A stretch of 64,000 nucleotides of DNA from Candidatus Formimonas warabiya (GTDB lineage Bacteria > Bacillota > Dehalobacteriia > Dehalobacteriales > Dehalobacteriaceae). The DNA lies in assembly GCF_002777255.1 (NCBI RefSeq), contig NZ_CP017634.1, forward strand, positions 4,910,903 through 4,974,902, written 5' to 3'. Both the position numbers and the translations under genes were made by a program. Below the pieces are notes generated by a model that did not search any database, was not told the origin of the DNA, and worked only from the letters and a program-made list of their open reading frames with translations. Positions 42,841 to 50,761 of the stretch are shown here, in pieces (within the stretch, counting starts at the first letter, position 1; every line of letters begins with the position of its first letter).

Positions 42841-45051
42841 ATGATGGAATATGTAGGTCATAATCTGTTAAAAGCGGATGCACCTGACAAAGTGACGGGA
42901 AAGGCCAAATTTGTGGCCGATCTGTCAAAAGAAGGGATGCTTTGGGCAGCTGCCGTGCGCAGTCCTTATGCCCATGCGAAAATTACCGCTGTTTCCGTGG
43001 AAGATGCCTCTGCTTGTCCGGGAGTCCGGGCGGTTTTAACCGCCCGGGATATTCCCGGTATCAATGCCGTCAGTCCCACAGGGGTTGAGGATCAACCGGT
43101 ATTAGCGGAAGACAAAGTGCGCTTTTTCGGTGAGGCAGTCGCCCTTGTGGTAGCAGATAGTTTAGCGGCGGCAAGAAAAGGGGCGGCCCTGATCCGGGTG
43201 GATTATCAGCCTCTGCCCGTGGTGGAAAGCCCGGAGGAAAGTTTGCAGACCGATAGTCCCAAGATTCATGATCAGGGGAATCTTTGCCAAGCCAAAAAAC
43301 TCCGGAAAGGAGACTTTGCGGAGGCGGAAAAACAAGCGGATCTGCTCATTACCAATACCTACCGGACCCATGCCGTGGATCATGGCTACCTGGAACCGGA
43401 CGCCTGCTTTGCCGATTGGGTGGAGGGAAAACTAATCGTCCGTACCACCACCAAGAGTGCCCACCACGATCAGCATCAGATTTGCCGGGTTTTAGGTTTG
43501 CCCAGTGATCGCGTACGGGTGATCGCCGCAGTGATCGGGGGAAGCTTCGGCGGCAAGGCGGATATGCCCTTGATCTGTATGACCAGTCTTGCGGCCTGGA
43601 AAACCGGGTGCCCGGTGAAGATTGTTTATTCCCGGGAAGAATGTTTGCAGACCACGACCAAAAGACATCCCTGCATCGTTACCTTTACCCATGCGGTGCG
43701 GAAAGACGGCCGGATACTAGGCGTTAAGGGAGAGATCCTGCTTGATGCCGGTGCTTACAGCGGCTATAGCTCATCTGTATTAGGGAGGTCCTTGGGCAAC
43801 GCCGTGGGACCTTACGCCGTGGAGCACATTGAAATTGACGCCAAGGCTGTTTTTACCAACAACCCCAGTTCCGGGGCCATGCGGGGGTACGGTACGCCCC
43901 AGATGTGCTTCGGCCATGAAGGTCAAATGGACCAGATTGCAGAGCAATTGGGCCTTAACCCCTGGGATGTCCGCTTGATCAATGCCTTGAAGCCGGGGGA
44001 TGACTCGGCGACAGGACAGATGATGCGGGAAGATATTAAGTTTCAGGAAACGATTTTAGCAGCACGGGAAAAAGCAGGGACCTTGCCCCAAGGAAACAAT
44101 CCCCTCTGGATCAAAAAAGGGTGGGGGGTGGCCTGTTTCTGGTATGGCAACGGACGCACCGGCCTGCCTAATCCGGGCCTCGCCCATGGGGAACTGAATC
44201 CGGACGGTACCATTACTTTTTATGTGGGGTCTCCGGACATAGGGCAGGGCTCCAATACGGTGTTCCGGCAGGTGGCGGCGGAGGCACTGCATATTTCGCC
44301 CCAAAAAATAAATGTGGTGTCTGCGGATACCTTGCTCACGCCGGATTCCGGAACTACTTCGGGAACGAGATTGACCTTTATTGTGGCCAACGGGGTGAAA
44401 CGGGCGGCGGAGGACCTTTTGCTAAAAATAACTGATTTTCAGAAAAAAGAAGGGTTGGCAGGCTGCCTGCCCAAAGTCATGAAAACATTGGGCCGTCTGG
44501 CGGGAGAAAAGGGGATTTTGCTCCGGGGGGAAGGACGTTTTGACCCGCCCACGGTACCGCCGGATAACGAGACCGGTCAGGGGATCCCCTACGGAACTTA
44601 TACTTTAGGCACCCAGTATGTGGAATTGACGCTTAACCTCTTGACAGGCCGGGTCCAGGTAGACCGCATTATCGCCAGCTATGATTGCGGCGTGGTGGTG
44701 AATCCGGTCTTATTTCAAGGACAATTGGACGGGGGAACCGCCCAGGGCATCGGTTATGCTCTTCTCGAAGAGCTGGGCCTGAAGAAGGGTAAAGTGCAGA
44801 ATGACAACTTTGACCGTTATTTAATGGCTACGAGTATGGATGTAGGCCAAGTCGATGCCTACACTGTGCCCAATTACGACCAGTTAGGGCCTTTTGGCGC
44901 CAAGGGCATCGGTGAACCGGCCACCATTCCTACCGCGGCAGCAATTATTAATGCCATCAACAGAGCGACGGAACATAAATTTAGAATGCTGCCGGTGATA
45001 CCCGAAACACTGGTAGCTGCTGGAAGGAGTGGTGCTCATGGAAGGTCTTAA
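42841..45051 (+). CDS. Xanthine dehydrogenase-family molybdopterin-binding large subunit (set 3)
   Basis: The 736-residue subunit starts MMEYVGHNLLKADAPDKVTGKAKFVADL and has AAVIGGSFGGKADMP, SSGAMRGYGTPQM, VGSPDIGQGSNTVFRQVAAEAL, TTSGTRLTF and IASYDCGVVVNPVLFQGQLDGG. The catalytic Glu is in GAKGIGEPATIPTAAA. The GAMRGYG form of the Mo-site loop distinguishes it from sets 1 and 2 (A[FY]RGYG). ATG 42841 has GGAGGGG seven bases upstream; an ATG at 42835 overlaps the previous stop. The FAD subunit follows with overlap, giving order S-L-M. Confidence 0.92.
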   Translation: MMEYVGHNLLKADAPDKVTGKAKFVADLSKEGMLWAAAVRSPYAHAKITAVSVEDASACPGVRAVLTARDIPGINAVSPTGVEDQPVLAEDKVRFFGEAVALVVADSLAAARKGAALIRVDYQPLPVVESPEESLQTDSPKIHDQGNLCQAKKLRKGDFAEAEKQADLLITNTYRTHAVDHGYLEPDACFADWVEGKLIVRTTTKSAHHDQHQICRVLGLPSDRVRVIAAVIGGSFGGKADMPLICMTSLAAWKTGCPVKIVYSREECLQTTTKRHPCIVTFTHAVRKDGRILGVKGEILLDAGAYSGYSSSVLGRSLGNAVGPYAVEHIEIDAKAVFTNNPSSGAMRGYGTPQMCFGHEGQMDQIAEQLGLNPWDVRLINALKPGDDSATGQMMREDIKFQETILAAREKAGTLPQGNNPLWIKKGWGVACFWYGNGRTGLPNPGLAHGELNPDGTITFYVGSPDIGQGSNTVFRQVAAEALHISPQKINVVSADTLLTPDSGTTSGTRLTFIVANGVKRAAEDLLLKITDFQKKEGLAGCLPKVMKTLGRLAGEKGILLRGEGRFDPPTVPPDNETGQGIPYGTYTLGTQYVELTLNLLTGRVQVDRIIASYDCGVVVNPVLFQGQLDGGTAQGIGYALLEELGLKKGKVQNDNFDRYLMATSMDVGQVDAYTVPNYDQLGPFGAKGIGEPATIPTAAAIINAINRATEHKFRMLPVIPETLVAAGRSGAHGRS

Positions 45052-45901
45052 ATTTTGGCGCCCCAGAACCCTGGAGGAAGCTGCAGAACGCATGTCTCAG
45101 GAAAATTCCGTTCCCCTTGCCGGGGGGACGGATTTGGTGATTGAAATCAAGAAAGGGCACTGTTCGGCAGAACATGTGGTGGACCTTACAGCCATTCCTG
45201 AACTGGCCCGGATCGAACGGTCGGGAGAAACCATGGAAATCGGTTCTTTGGCATCCTTTAGCGCACTGGGGGCAAGTCCTGTTATTCAGGAATTCTGCCC
45301 TGCCTTGGGGGAGGCTGCCCTGAGTGTAGGTTCTCCTCAGATTCGGAACAGGGGAACCATCGGGGGAAATATTATGAATGGTTCCGCTGCCGCCGACACA
45401 GTCAGTCCCCTGGTGGCTTTGGATGCGGATGCGGTTTTGCTGAGTAAGGCCGGGGAACGGGTCCTGAAATTAACGGAACTTTTGGCCCGCCCTGGAAAAC
45501 CGGTGCTCCAACCGGGGGAATTTCTTAAAAAGGTGTGCTTTCCTGTGCCAAAAAAAGGTCACCGTTGGGCATTCGTGAAGCTAGGCAGGCGAAATGCCTT
45601 AGCGATCTCGAGACTGAGCATGACCATGATGGCGGATCCAGGAGAAACCGGAGAGATCAATCGGGCCTTTCTGGCCATAGGAGCTGTGGCTCCCCACCCG
45701 GTACGTGTTCCGGCGGTGGAGCGCCTCCTTGAGGGCATGAATGAAGCAAGCGATTTTGCGCCGGTTGCGGAATTATTAAGTGCGGTGGTCAGTGACTTGA
45801 TTGGGCAACGGCCCTCCGTTGTTTATAAAAAGGAAGCCATACAAGGTGTAGCCTGGGAAGCCTGGAATAAAATGTGGCAAATCAGGGTACAAGAAAGTTG
45901 A
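45038..45901 (+). CDS. Mo-hydroxylase FAD-binding medium subunit (set 3)
   Basis: The 287-residue protein begins MEGLKFWRPRTLEEAAERM and has SVPLAGGTDLVIEIKKG and QIRNRGTIGGNIMNGSAAADTVSPLVAL, the two FAD-binding signatures. ATG 45038 lies nine bases after AAGGAG; GTG codons at 45029 and 45032 are alternatives. The gene overlaps the end of the large subunit, so the three subunits are coupled. Confidence 0.92.
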   Translation: MEGLKFWRPRTLEEAAERMSQENSVPLAGGTDLVIEIKKGHCSAEHVVDLTAIPELARIERSGETMEIGSLASFSALGASPVIQEFCPALGEAALSVGSPQIRNRGTIGGNIMNGSAAADTVSPLVALDADAVLLSKAGERVLKLTELLARPGKPVLQPGEFLKKVCFPVPKKGHRWAFVKLGRRNALAISRLSMTMMADPGETGEINRAFLAIGAVAPHPVRVPAVERLLEGMNEASDFAPVAELLSAVVSDLIGQRPSVVYKKEAIQGVAWEAWNKMWQIRVQES

Positions 45902-45911
45902 GGGGAAGAAA

Positions 45912-46523
45912 ATGGATGGAGAAAAAATGATCCGTCTTATGAAAAGCAGGCGCAGCGTCCGGGGGTATCTGAAAAAGCCGGTGGACCGGGAGACCGTGCT
46001 TGCCGTTGTTGAAGCAGGCCGGTGGGCGCCTTCCGCCTACAATAAGCAGCCCTGGAAGTTTATTGTCGTAGAGGAAGCAGAGCAGAAAAAAAGACTCATT
46101 GAGGCCATCGGCACAGAAATAGCAGAAACGAAAAAAAGAGTACCGGGTTTTGCGGGGCAGTTAGCACCCTACTTAGCGGATGTCCCGGTATTTATTGTTG
46201 TGGTGGGATTTCCGGAAGTGAGGCAGGAGTTTCCGGCCAATCGCTCCGGTGTCAGCGCCGATAAAATCTACTATGCCGGTGTCGGCGCCGCGGTAGAAAA
46301 CATGCAGCTGGCCGCCGCCGGTTTCCAATTAGGCACGGTATTTTTTACCATCGGTTCAGAGCCCTGGGCCCAGGACCAATTTAAAAAAGTATTGGCCATT
46401 CCGGAAAAAGGGGAAGTATTGTTCTGCCTCCCACTGGGCTATCCTGCTCAGGAAATGGTGCCGGACGAAACCAAACGCAAGCCTCTGGAAACAATATTAT
46501 GCTGGAATAAATACCAGGAATAG
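45912..46523 (+). CDS. Nitroreductase-family flavoprotein
   Basis: The 203-residue product shows the nitroreductase FMN motifs KSRRSVRGYLKKPVD (residues 12-26), WAPSAYNKQPWKFIVV, and YYAGVGAAVENMQLAAAGFQLGTVFF. Members reduce quinones, nitro groups, flavins or activated double bonds with NAD(P)H. It follows Mo-hydroxylase set 3 by ten bases after GGGG and AAG spacing and could reduce a ring intermediate or supply reduced flavin. The substrate cannot be told from sequence. Confidence 0.88.
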   Translation: MDGEKMIRLMKSRRSVRGYLKKPVDRETVLAVVEAGRWAPSAYNKQPWKFIVVEEAEQKKRLIEAIGTEIAETKKRVPGFAGQLAPYLADVPVFIVVVGFPEVRQEFPANRSGVSADKIYYAGVGAAVENMQLAAAGFQLGTVFFTIGSEPWAQDQFKKVLAIPEKGEVLFCLPLGYPAQEMVPDETKRKPLETILCWNKYQE

Positions 46524-46535
46524 GAGGATATTGAC

Positions 46536-47696
46536 GTGCAGTGTCGAATAACGTGTACAGTCATGCGTGGGGGAACAAGCCGGGGATTATTTTTTCATCA
46601 AAAAGACCTTCCTGAGGATATCCGTTTAAGAGACCGGATTCTGCTCGCTGCTTTCGGCAGCCCCGATCCTAAACAAATTGACGGGCTGGGGGGCGCTGTT
46701 TCTGTAACCAGCAAGGCGGCCATCATCGGACCGCCCACGGCACCGGACGCGGATGTTGATTATACTTTCGGCCAGGTCAGTATCACCCGGCCTTTGGTGG
46801 ACTATAAAGGAAACTGTGGGAACATTTCTGCCGCCGTAGGGCCCTTTGCCATTGACGAAGGATTGGTGGAGCCGGTTGAGCCGGTTACTACCGTAAGAAT
46901 CCACAACACCAATACGAATAAGATCATTGTCGCCCACGTGCCTGTGAAAAACGGTAAGGCTGATATTGAGGGGGACTGTGAGATTGCGGGGGTACCCGGA
47001 AAATGGGCGCCCATTCTGATCGAATTTGAGTCTCCTGGGGGTGCCGTGACAGGAAAACTTTTACCGACCGGATCTCTTCAAGACGAGATTGATCTGGGCG
47101 AAGATGGATTATACCACGTTTCTATTGTCGACGCGGCCAATCCCTTGGTTTTTGCCCTGGCGGAAGAAATGGGGCTGACAGGCAGGGAAACCCCTGGAGA
47201 AATCGACAATGATCCCAGAGTATCCAGGATCCTGGAAAGCATTCGGTCCGAAGCCTGTTACCGGCTCGGGCTGGTGGACAGTCCTCTCAAAGCAACAGAA
47301 CTGAGTCCGGCTATTCCTAAAGTCGCTTTTGTTGCCCCCAGCGGTTCTTACCGGACTGCGGAAGGGAAATTGGTGGAAAAGGATCAGATGGATTTTTTGG
47401 CCCGGTCCATGTCCATGCAGAAGGCCCATAAATCTTTTGCCATTACGGGAGCTGTTTGTACCGCCGTGGCAGCCTCTCTCCCGGGAACGGTTGTGCACCG
47501 GGTGGCCCGGCTGCATCACCAGGGAAAAGTAACCTTCGGCCATCCTGAAGGGCTGATTACCCTGGAAATTGAGATCAGAGAGTCCGGTCCCTCCCAATTC
47601 CAGATCATAAAGGCTGCTGTGGAACGAAGCGCCAGAAGAATTATGGATGGTTCTGTTTATATTCCGAAAAAAATATTTCAGGAGGAGAAACGATGA
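46536..47696 (+). CDS. PrpF-family isomerase (methylitaconate/aconitate-type delta isomerase)
   Basis: The 386-residue protein starts QCRITCTVMRGGTSRGLFFHQKDLP, the PrpF hallmark, and contains GGAVSVTSKAAIIGPP, VDYTFGQVSITRPLVDYKGNCGNISAAVGPFAID and the second-half FVAPSGSYRTAEG. The family includes PrpF of the 2-methylcitrate cycle, 3-methylitaconate delta-isomerase of nicotinate fermentation and 4-oxalomesaconate tautomerase. All move a double bond in an unsaturated di- or tricarboxylate. The start is GTG after TAGGAGG. An aconitase-family gene lies about 3 kb downstream in the same direction. Confidence 0.9.
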   Translation: MQCRITCTVMRGGTSRGLFFHQKDLPEDIRLRDRILLAAFGSPDPKQIDGLGGAVSVTSKAAIIGPPTAPDADVDYTFGQVSITRPLVDYKGNCGNISAAVGPFAIDEGLVEPVEPVTTVRIHNTNTNKIIVAHVPVKNGKADIEGDCEIAGVPGKWAPILIEFESPGGAVTGKLLPTGSLQDEIDLGEDGLYHVSIVDAANPLVFALAEEMGLTGRETPGEIDNDPRVSRILESIRSEACYRLGLVDSPLKATELSPAIPKVAFVAPSGSYRTAEGKLVEKDQMDFLARSMSMQKAHKSFAITGAVCTAVAASLPGTVVHRVARLHHQGKVTFGHPEGLITLEIEIRESGPSQFQIIKAAVERSARRIMDGSVYIPKKIFQEEKR

Positions 47697-48265
47697 CGCA
47701 AGCAGAGGTTTTGGACATTCTCAGAAAGACAGGGGTTTTGCTGGAAGGTCATTTTCGCCTTACTTCCGGTAAACATGCAGACTTCTATATGCAATTTGCC
47801 CAGTTAATGCAGTACCCTGAAGAGGCCGGCCCCTTATGTGATGCACTTGCTGGGATGTTTAAGGAGGAGGGAGTCCAGGTAGTAGTCGGTCCTGCCACCG
47901 GTGCCATTATTATGGCCTATGAAATCGCAAGAAGCCTCGGAGCAAAGGCGATGTTCGGCGAAAGGGATAACGGCGTCATGAGCCTGCGCAGAGGATTTAC
48001 GATTCATCCCGGAGAAAAGGTTCTGGTGGTAGAGGATGTAGTTACAACGGGAGGTTCTGTGCGAGAAGTAATGGAGGCAGTGGAAAAAGCGGGAGGAAAG
48101 GTGATCGGGGCGGCTGTTTTCGTGGACAGAAGCGGCGGCCGGGTTGACCTGGGCGTGCCCATCAAAAGCTTGGTGACCATGGATACAAAGGTGTATCAGC
48201 CGGAGGAATGCCCTTTATGTGCCCAAGGAATTCCGGCGATCAAACCGGGAAGCAGGCAGGTATAA
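47693..48265 (+). CDS. pyrE: Orotate phosphoribosyltransferase-like protein (PyrE family)
   Basis: The 190-residue protein has the PRPP-binding motif VLVVEDVVTTGGS at residues 110-122, LTSGKHADFYMQF near residue 24 and the long C-terminus ECPLCAQGIPAIKPGSR found in the Thermus-type PyrE subgroup. The family converts orotate and PRPP to orotidine-5'-phosphate. ATG overlaps the PrpF-type stop as ATGA. Whether it is the only PyrE of the cell or a second copy serving this island cannot be told here. It lies apart from the usual pyr operon order. Confidence 0.9.
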   Translation: MTQAEVLDILRKTGVLLEGHFRLTSGKHADFYMQFAQLMQYPEEAGPLCDALAGMFKEEGVQVVVGPATGAIIMAYEIARSLGAKAMFGERDNGVMSLRRGFTIHPGEKVLVVEDVVTTGGSVREVMEAVEKAGGKVIGAAVFVDRSGGRVDLGVPIKSLVTMDTKVYQPEECPLCAQGIPAIKPGSRQV

Positions 48266-48316
48266 TTTAAGAGCAACACAACAATAGGTTTTATGAGGGG
48301 TTTTATCTTTGCCAAT

Positions 48317-48330
48317 GGATACTCGGATGC
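48317..48330. promoter_or_regulatory. Weak operator-like site before the GntR gene
   Basis: GGATAC (48317) and GGATGC (48325) are eight bases apart, the same spacing as the clearer sites. It ends 12 bases before the GntR ATG. It may be an autoregulatory site, but symmetry is poor and the GGGAGGAG ribosome-binding site is adjacent. Confidence 0.2.
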
Positions 48331-48342
48331 GGGAGGAGAAAA

Positions 48343-49050
48343 ATGGATCACTTTGATGATTTTACGGACTTAATTGAGAAGAATCAGTTTGTACCCATGC
48401 GGGAGTTAATTTTTCAATATTTGCGGGAGGCCATTGTTACGAGCAGGCTCATGCCTGATGATCACCTGGTCGAGGAAGAACTGGCAAAAAAGCTGAATGT
48501 ATCCCGCACTCCGATTCGTGAGGCTATTCGTAAACTGGAGTTAGAAGGTCTAGTGAAGCATAGTCCGCGGCGTGGCGTAATCGTAAGAAAATTTTCCACC
48601 AAGGATGCGGAAGAGATCTACGATCTCCGGGCTGTTTTAGAAGGGTATGCCGCCAGTCTGGCTGCCCAGCATATTGAGGAGAAGGAACTTAGTAAACTGA
48701 AGGCCCTTTTAGAAGTGATGAAAGAAGATATTAATAAAGGTGAAAGTTTTTCTGAGATGGATCACCATAAGGAATGGCACCTGGCGCTTTATGCGGCCAG
48801 TAAGAATCAACGTTTAGAGCAGTTACTCAACGACTATGCCGATTATCTCCGCATATTTCGGATCATCTCCCTGAAACTGCCCGGAAGGTTAAATGAAACC
48901 TGGGAGGAGCACGATCGTCTCTTAAAAGCCATTGAGCTGGGGGATGGTGAATTAGCGGAACGGAGGGCCAGAGAGCATGCCGCCCGGTCCAAGGAAGCTT
49001 TCCTGAAGGAATGGCCCATGCTATCAAACCATGGGGGAGACACAGAATGA
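48343..49050 (+). CDS. GntR-family transcriptional regulator, FCD (FadR) type
   Basis: The 235-residue regulator has the winged helix at about residues 18-85 (MRELIFQYLREAI, LAKKLNVSRTPIREAIRKLELEGLVKHSPRRGVIV). An all-helical FCD effector domain follows (DLRAVLEGYAASLAAQHIEE, DHHKEWHLALYAASKNQRLEQLL, WEEHDRLLKAIELGD) whose His and Asp residues usually bind a metal and a carboxylate. FCD regulators often repress uptake and catabolism of organic acids. It overlaps the PyrK-type gene by ATGA. It is the best candidate reader of the repeated GTATAC-type dyads in this window. Confidence 0.93.
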   Translation: MDHFDDFTDLIEKNQFVPMRELIFQYLREAIVTSRLMPDDHLVEEELAKKLNVSRTPIREAIRKLELEGLVKHSPRRGVIVRKFSTKDAEEIYDLRAVLEGYAASLAAQHIEEKELSKLKALLEVMKEDINKGESFSEMDHHKEWHLALYAASKNQRLEQLLNDYADYLRIFRIISLKLPGRLNETWEEHDRLLKAIELGDGELAERRAREHAARSKEAFLKEWPMLSNHGGDTE

Positions 49051-49826
49051 AGGAATCCTACGCAAAAGTGATTTACAATGAAACAGTGGGAGCAGGTTTT
49101 GCCAAAATTTGTTTGGAAGTACCGGAAATTGCACGCCTGTGTCAACCGGGACAATTTGTTCATGTGAACTGCGGGGGCGGGGTATACAGTTTAATGCGCC
49201 GACCCTTAAGTATCCACCAGATTGAGGATGGGGCGCTGGTGCTGTTATTCCAGATTAAGGGGGAAGGGACAAAGTGGTTGTCCCAGAGGCAGGCTGGTGA
49301 GCAAGTTGACCTAATAGGGCCTTTAGGGCGAGGATTTGAGCTTCCCGACCGGGGTCCCGTGGTTTTGGCGGCAGGTGGCATCGGCATTGCTCCTTTGTTT
49401 TTTTTGGCCCAGGAAGCACGAAAAAAGCAACTTCCGGTGACGCTGCTCTTTGGGGCACGCAATCAGGCAGGGCTTTGCCTTTTAGATGGGATCGGCGCTT
49501 GGTGCACGGAAATAATGGTTGCTACAGAGGACGGCAGTGAGGGCGTACAAGGAAAGGTTACCGACTTGCTCCACGATTTCATAAGTAAGTCAAAACCGGA
49601 GGCCGTCTACGCCTGTGGACCTGAGCCCATGTTAAAAACAGTCGTCTCCCTGGGCAATGACCGGGACATTGAGACACAGATTTCTTTAGAAGCACGGATG
49701 GCTTGCGGCGTGGGAGCCTGCCGGGGTTGTGTCACCCTGGTGCGCAAAAGAGGGGAATTGGTTTACGAAAATGTGTGTAGTACAGGTCCTGTGTTCCGGG
49801 GCAGGGAGGTGGTTTTTGATGCATAG
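49047..49826 (+). CDS. pyrK: Dihydroorotate dehydrogenase electron-transfer subunit (PyrK-like)
   Basis: The 259-residue flavoprotein has the FAD motif RRPLS at 51-55, the nucleotide-binding GGIGIAP at 110-116, and a 2Fe-2S cluster from C220, C225, C228 and C244 (ACGVGACRGCV ... C). PyrK passes electrons between PyrD and NAD. ATG 49047 overlaps the GntR stop as ATGA, which places it under the same transcript as the regulator. It overlaps pyrD, as usual for this pair. In organisms that ferment orotate the same complex runs in the reductive direction. Confidence 0.92.
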   Translation: MKESYAKVIYNETVGAGFAKICLEVPEIARLCQPGQFVHVNCGGGVYSLMRRPLSIHQIEDGALVLLFQIKGEGTKWLSQRQAGEQVDLIGPLGRGFELPDRGPVVLAAGGIGIAPLFFLAQEARKKQLPVTLLFGARNQAGLCLLDGIGAWCTEIMVATEDGSEGVQGKVTDLLHDFISKSKPEAVYACGPEPMLKTVVSLGNDRDIETQISLEARMACGVGACRGCVTLVRKRGELVYENVCSTGPVFRGREVVFDA

Positions 49827-50739
49827 ACCGAACATGGCTGTGGAGGTAGCCGGCATCAAAATGAGAAATCCTGTGATGCCTGCGTCAGGATGTTTTGGTT
49901 TTGGAGAAGAGTATGCCCATTTTATGGATTTGAATGCCTTGGGTGCCATTGTGGTTAAATCTGTGACCTTACGGCCCACCATGGGCAATAAACCGCCCCG
50001 GGTTTGCGAAACCCCGGCAGGGATGTTAAATTCTATTGCCTGGCAGAACCCGGGGCTTGACATTTTTTTAAAAGAAAAACTTCCTTTTTTGCGGCAGTTT
50101 CAAACACCGGTGATCGTAAACCTGGCCGGGAAGACGGCCCAGGAATATGGGGATCTGGCCGGGGAATTGGAAGGAATAAAGGGTCTCGCCGGTTTGGAGC
50201 TAAATATCTCCTGCCCCAATGTGGAAGAAGGTGGTGTGGCTTTTGGGACAGACCCTGTGTTAGCTGCCCAGGTCACTGCTGCTGTTAAAAAACGCACTAC
50301 CTTGCCTTTAATTGTGAAACTTTCTCCCAATGTCACGGATATTACCAAGATTGCTGCCGCGGTAGAAAGTGCGGGAGCAGATGCCATCTCGTTGATTAAT
50401 GCCTTTACGGGAATGGCCATTGACATTCGTACCCGGCGTCCTGTCCTGGGCAATATTACAGGGGGATTGACCGGTCCGGCCATTAAGCCTGTAGCATTAT
50501 ATATGGTGTGGCGGGTGGCTCAGACGGTAAAGGTTCCGGTGATCGGCATTGGGGGCATTCTCCGGGCGGAGGATGCGATTGAATATATCCTCGCCGGTGC
50601 CCGGGCTGTGGCGGTAGGATTGGGTACTTTTATTCAACCCACGGCCATGCTGGATGTGATCCGGGGGATTGAGGACTATTTACAGGAAAATGGCATCGAT
50701 GATGTGAATGATCTGGTGGGAAAACTTAGGACGGATTAA
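49819..50739 (+). CDS. pyrD: Dihydroorotate dehydrogenase, class 1B catalytic subunit (PyrD-like)
   Basis: The 306-residue FMN protein has NPVMPASGCFGFG, KSVTLRPTMGNKPPRV, NISCPN with the catalytic-base Cys at 132, ISLINAFTGMAIDIRTRRP and GIGGI. The Cys base and pairing with PyrK mark the NAD-dependent class 1B. ATG 49819 overlaps pyrK and follows GGGAGGT by eight bases. The direct neighbour is an aconitase-family gene rather than pyrF, so the pair stands outside a standard pyrimidine operon. Confidence 0.92.
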   Translation: MHRPNMAVEVAGIKMRNPVMPASGCFGFGEEYAHFMDLNALGAIVVKSVTLRPTMGNKPPRVCETPAGMLNSIAWQNPGLDIFLKEKLPFLRQFQTPVIVNLAGKTAQEYGDLAGELEGIKGLAGLELNISCPNVEEGGVAFGTDPVLAAQVTAAVKKRTTLPLIVKLSPNVTDITKIAAAVESAGADAISLINAFTGMAIDIRTRRPVLGNITGGLTGPAIKPVALYMVWRVAQTVKVPVIGIGGILRAEDAIEYILAGARAVAVGLGTFIQPTAMLDVIRGIEDYLQENGIDDVNDLVGKLRTD

Positions 50740-50761
50740 TAAGAAAAAGGAGAGGATGATC

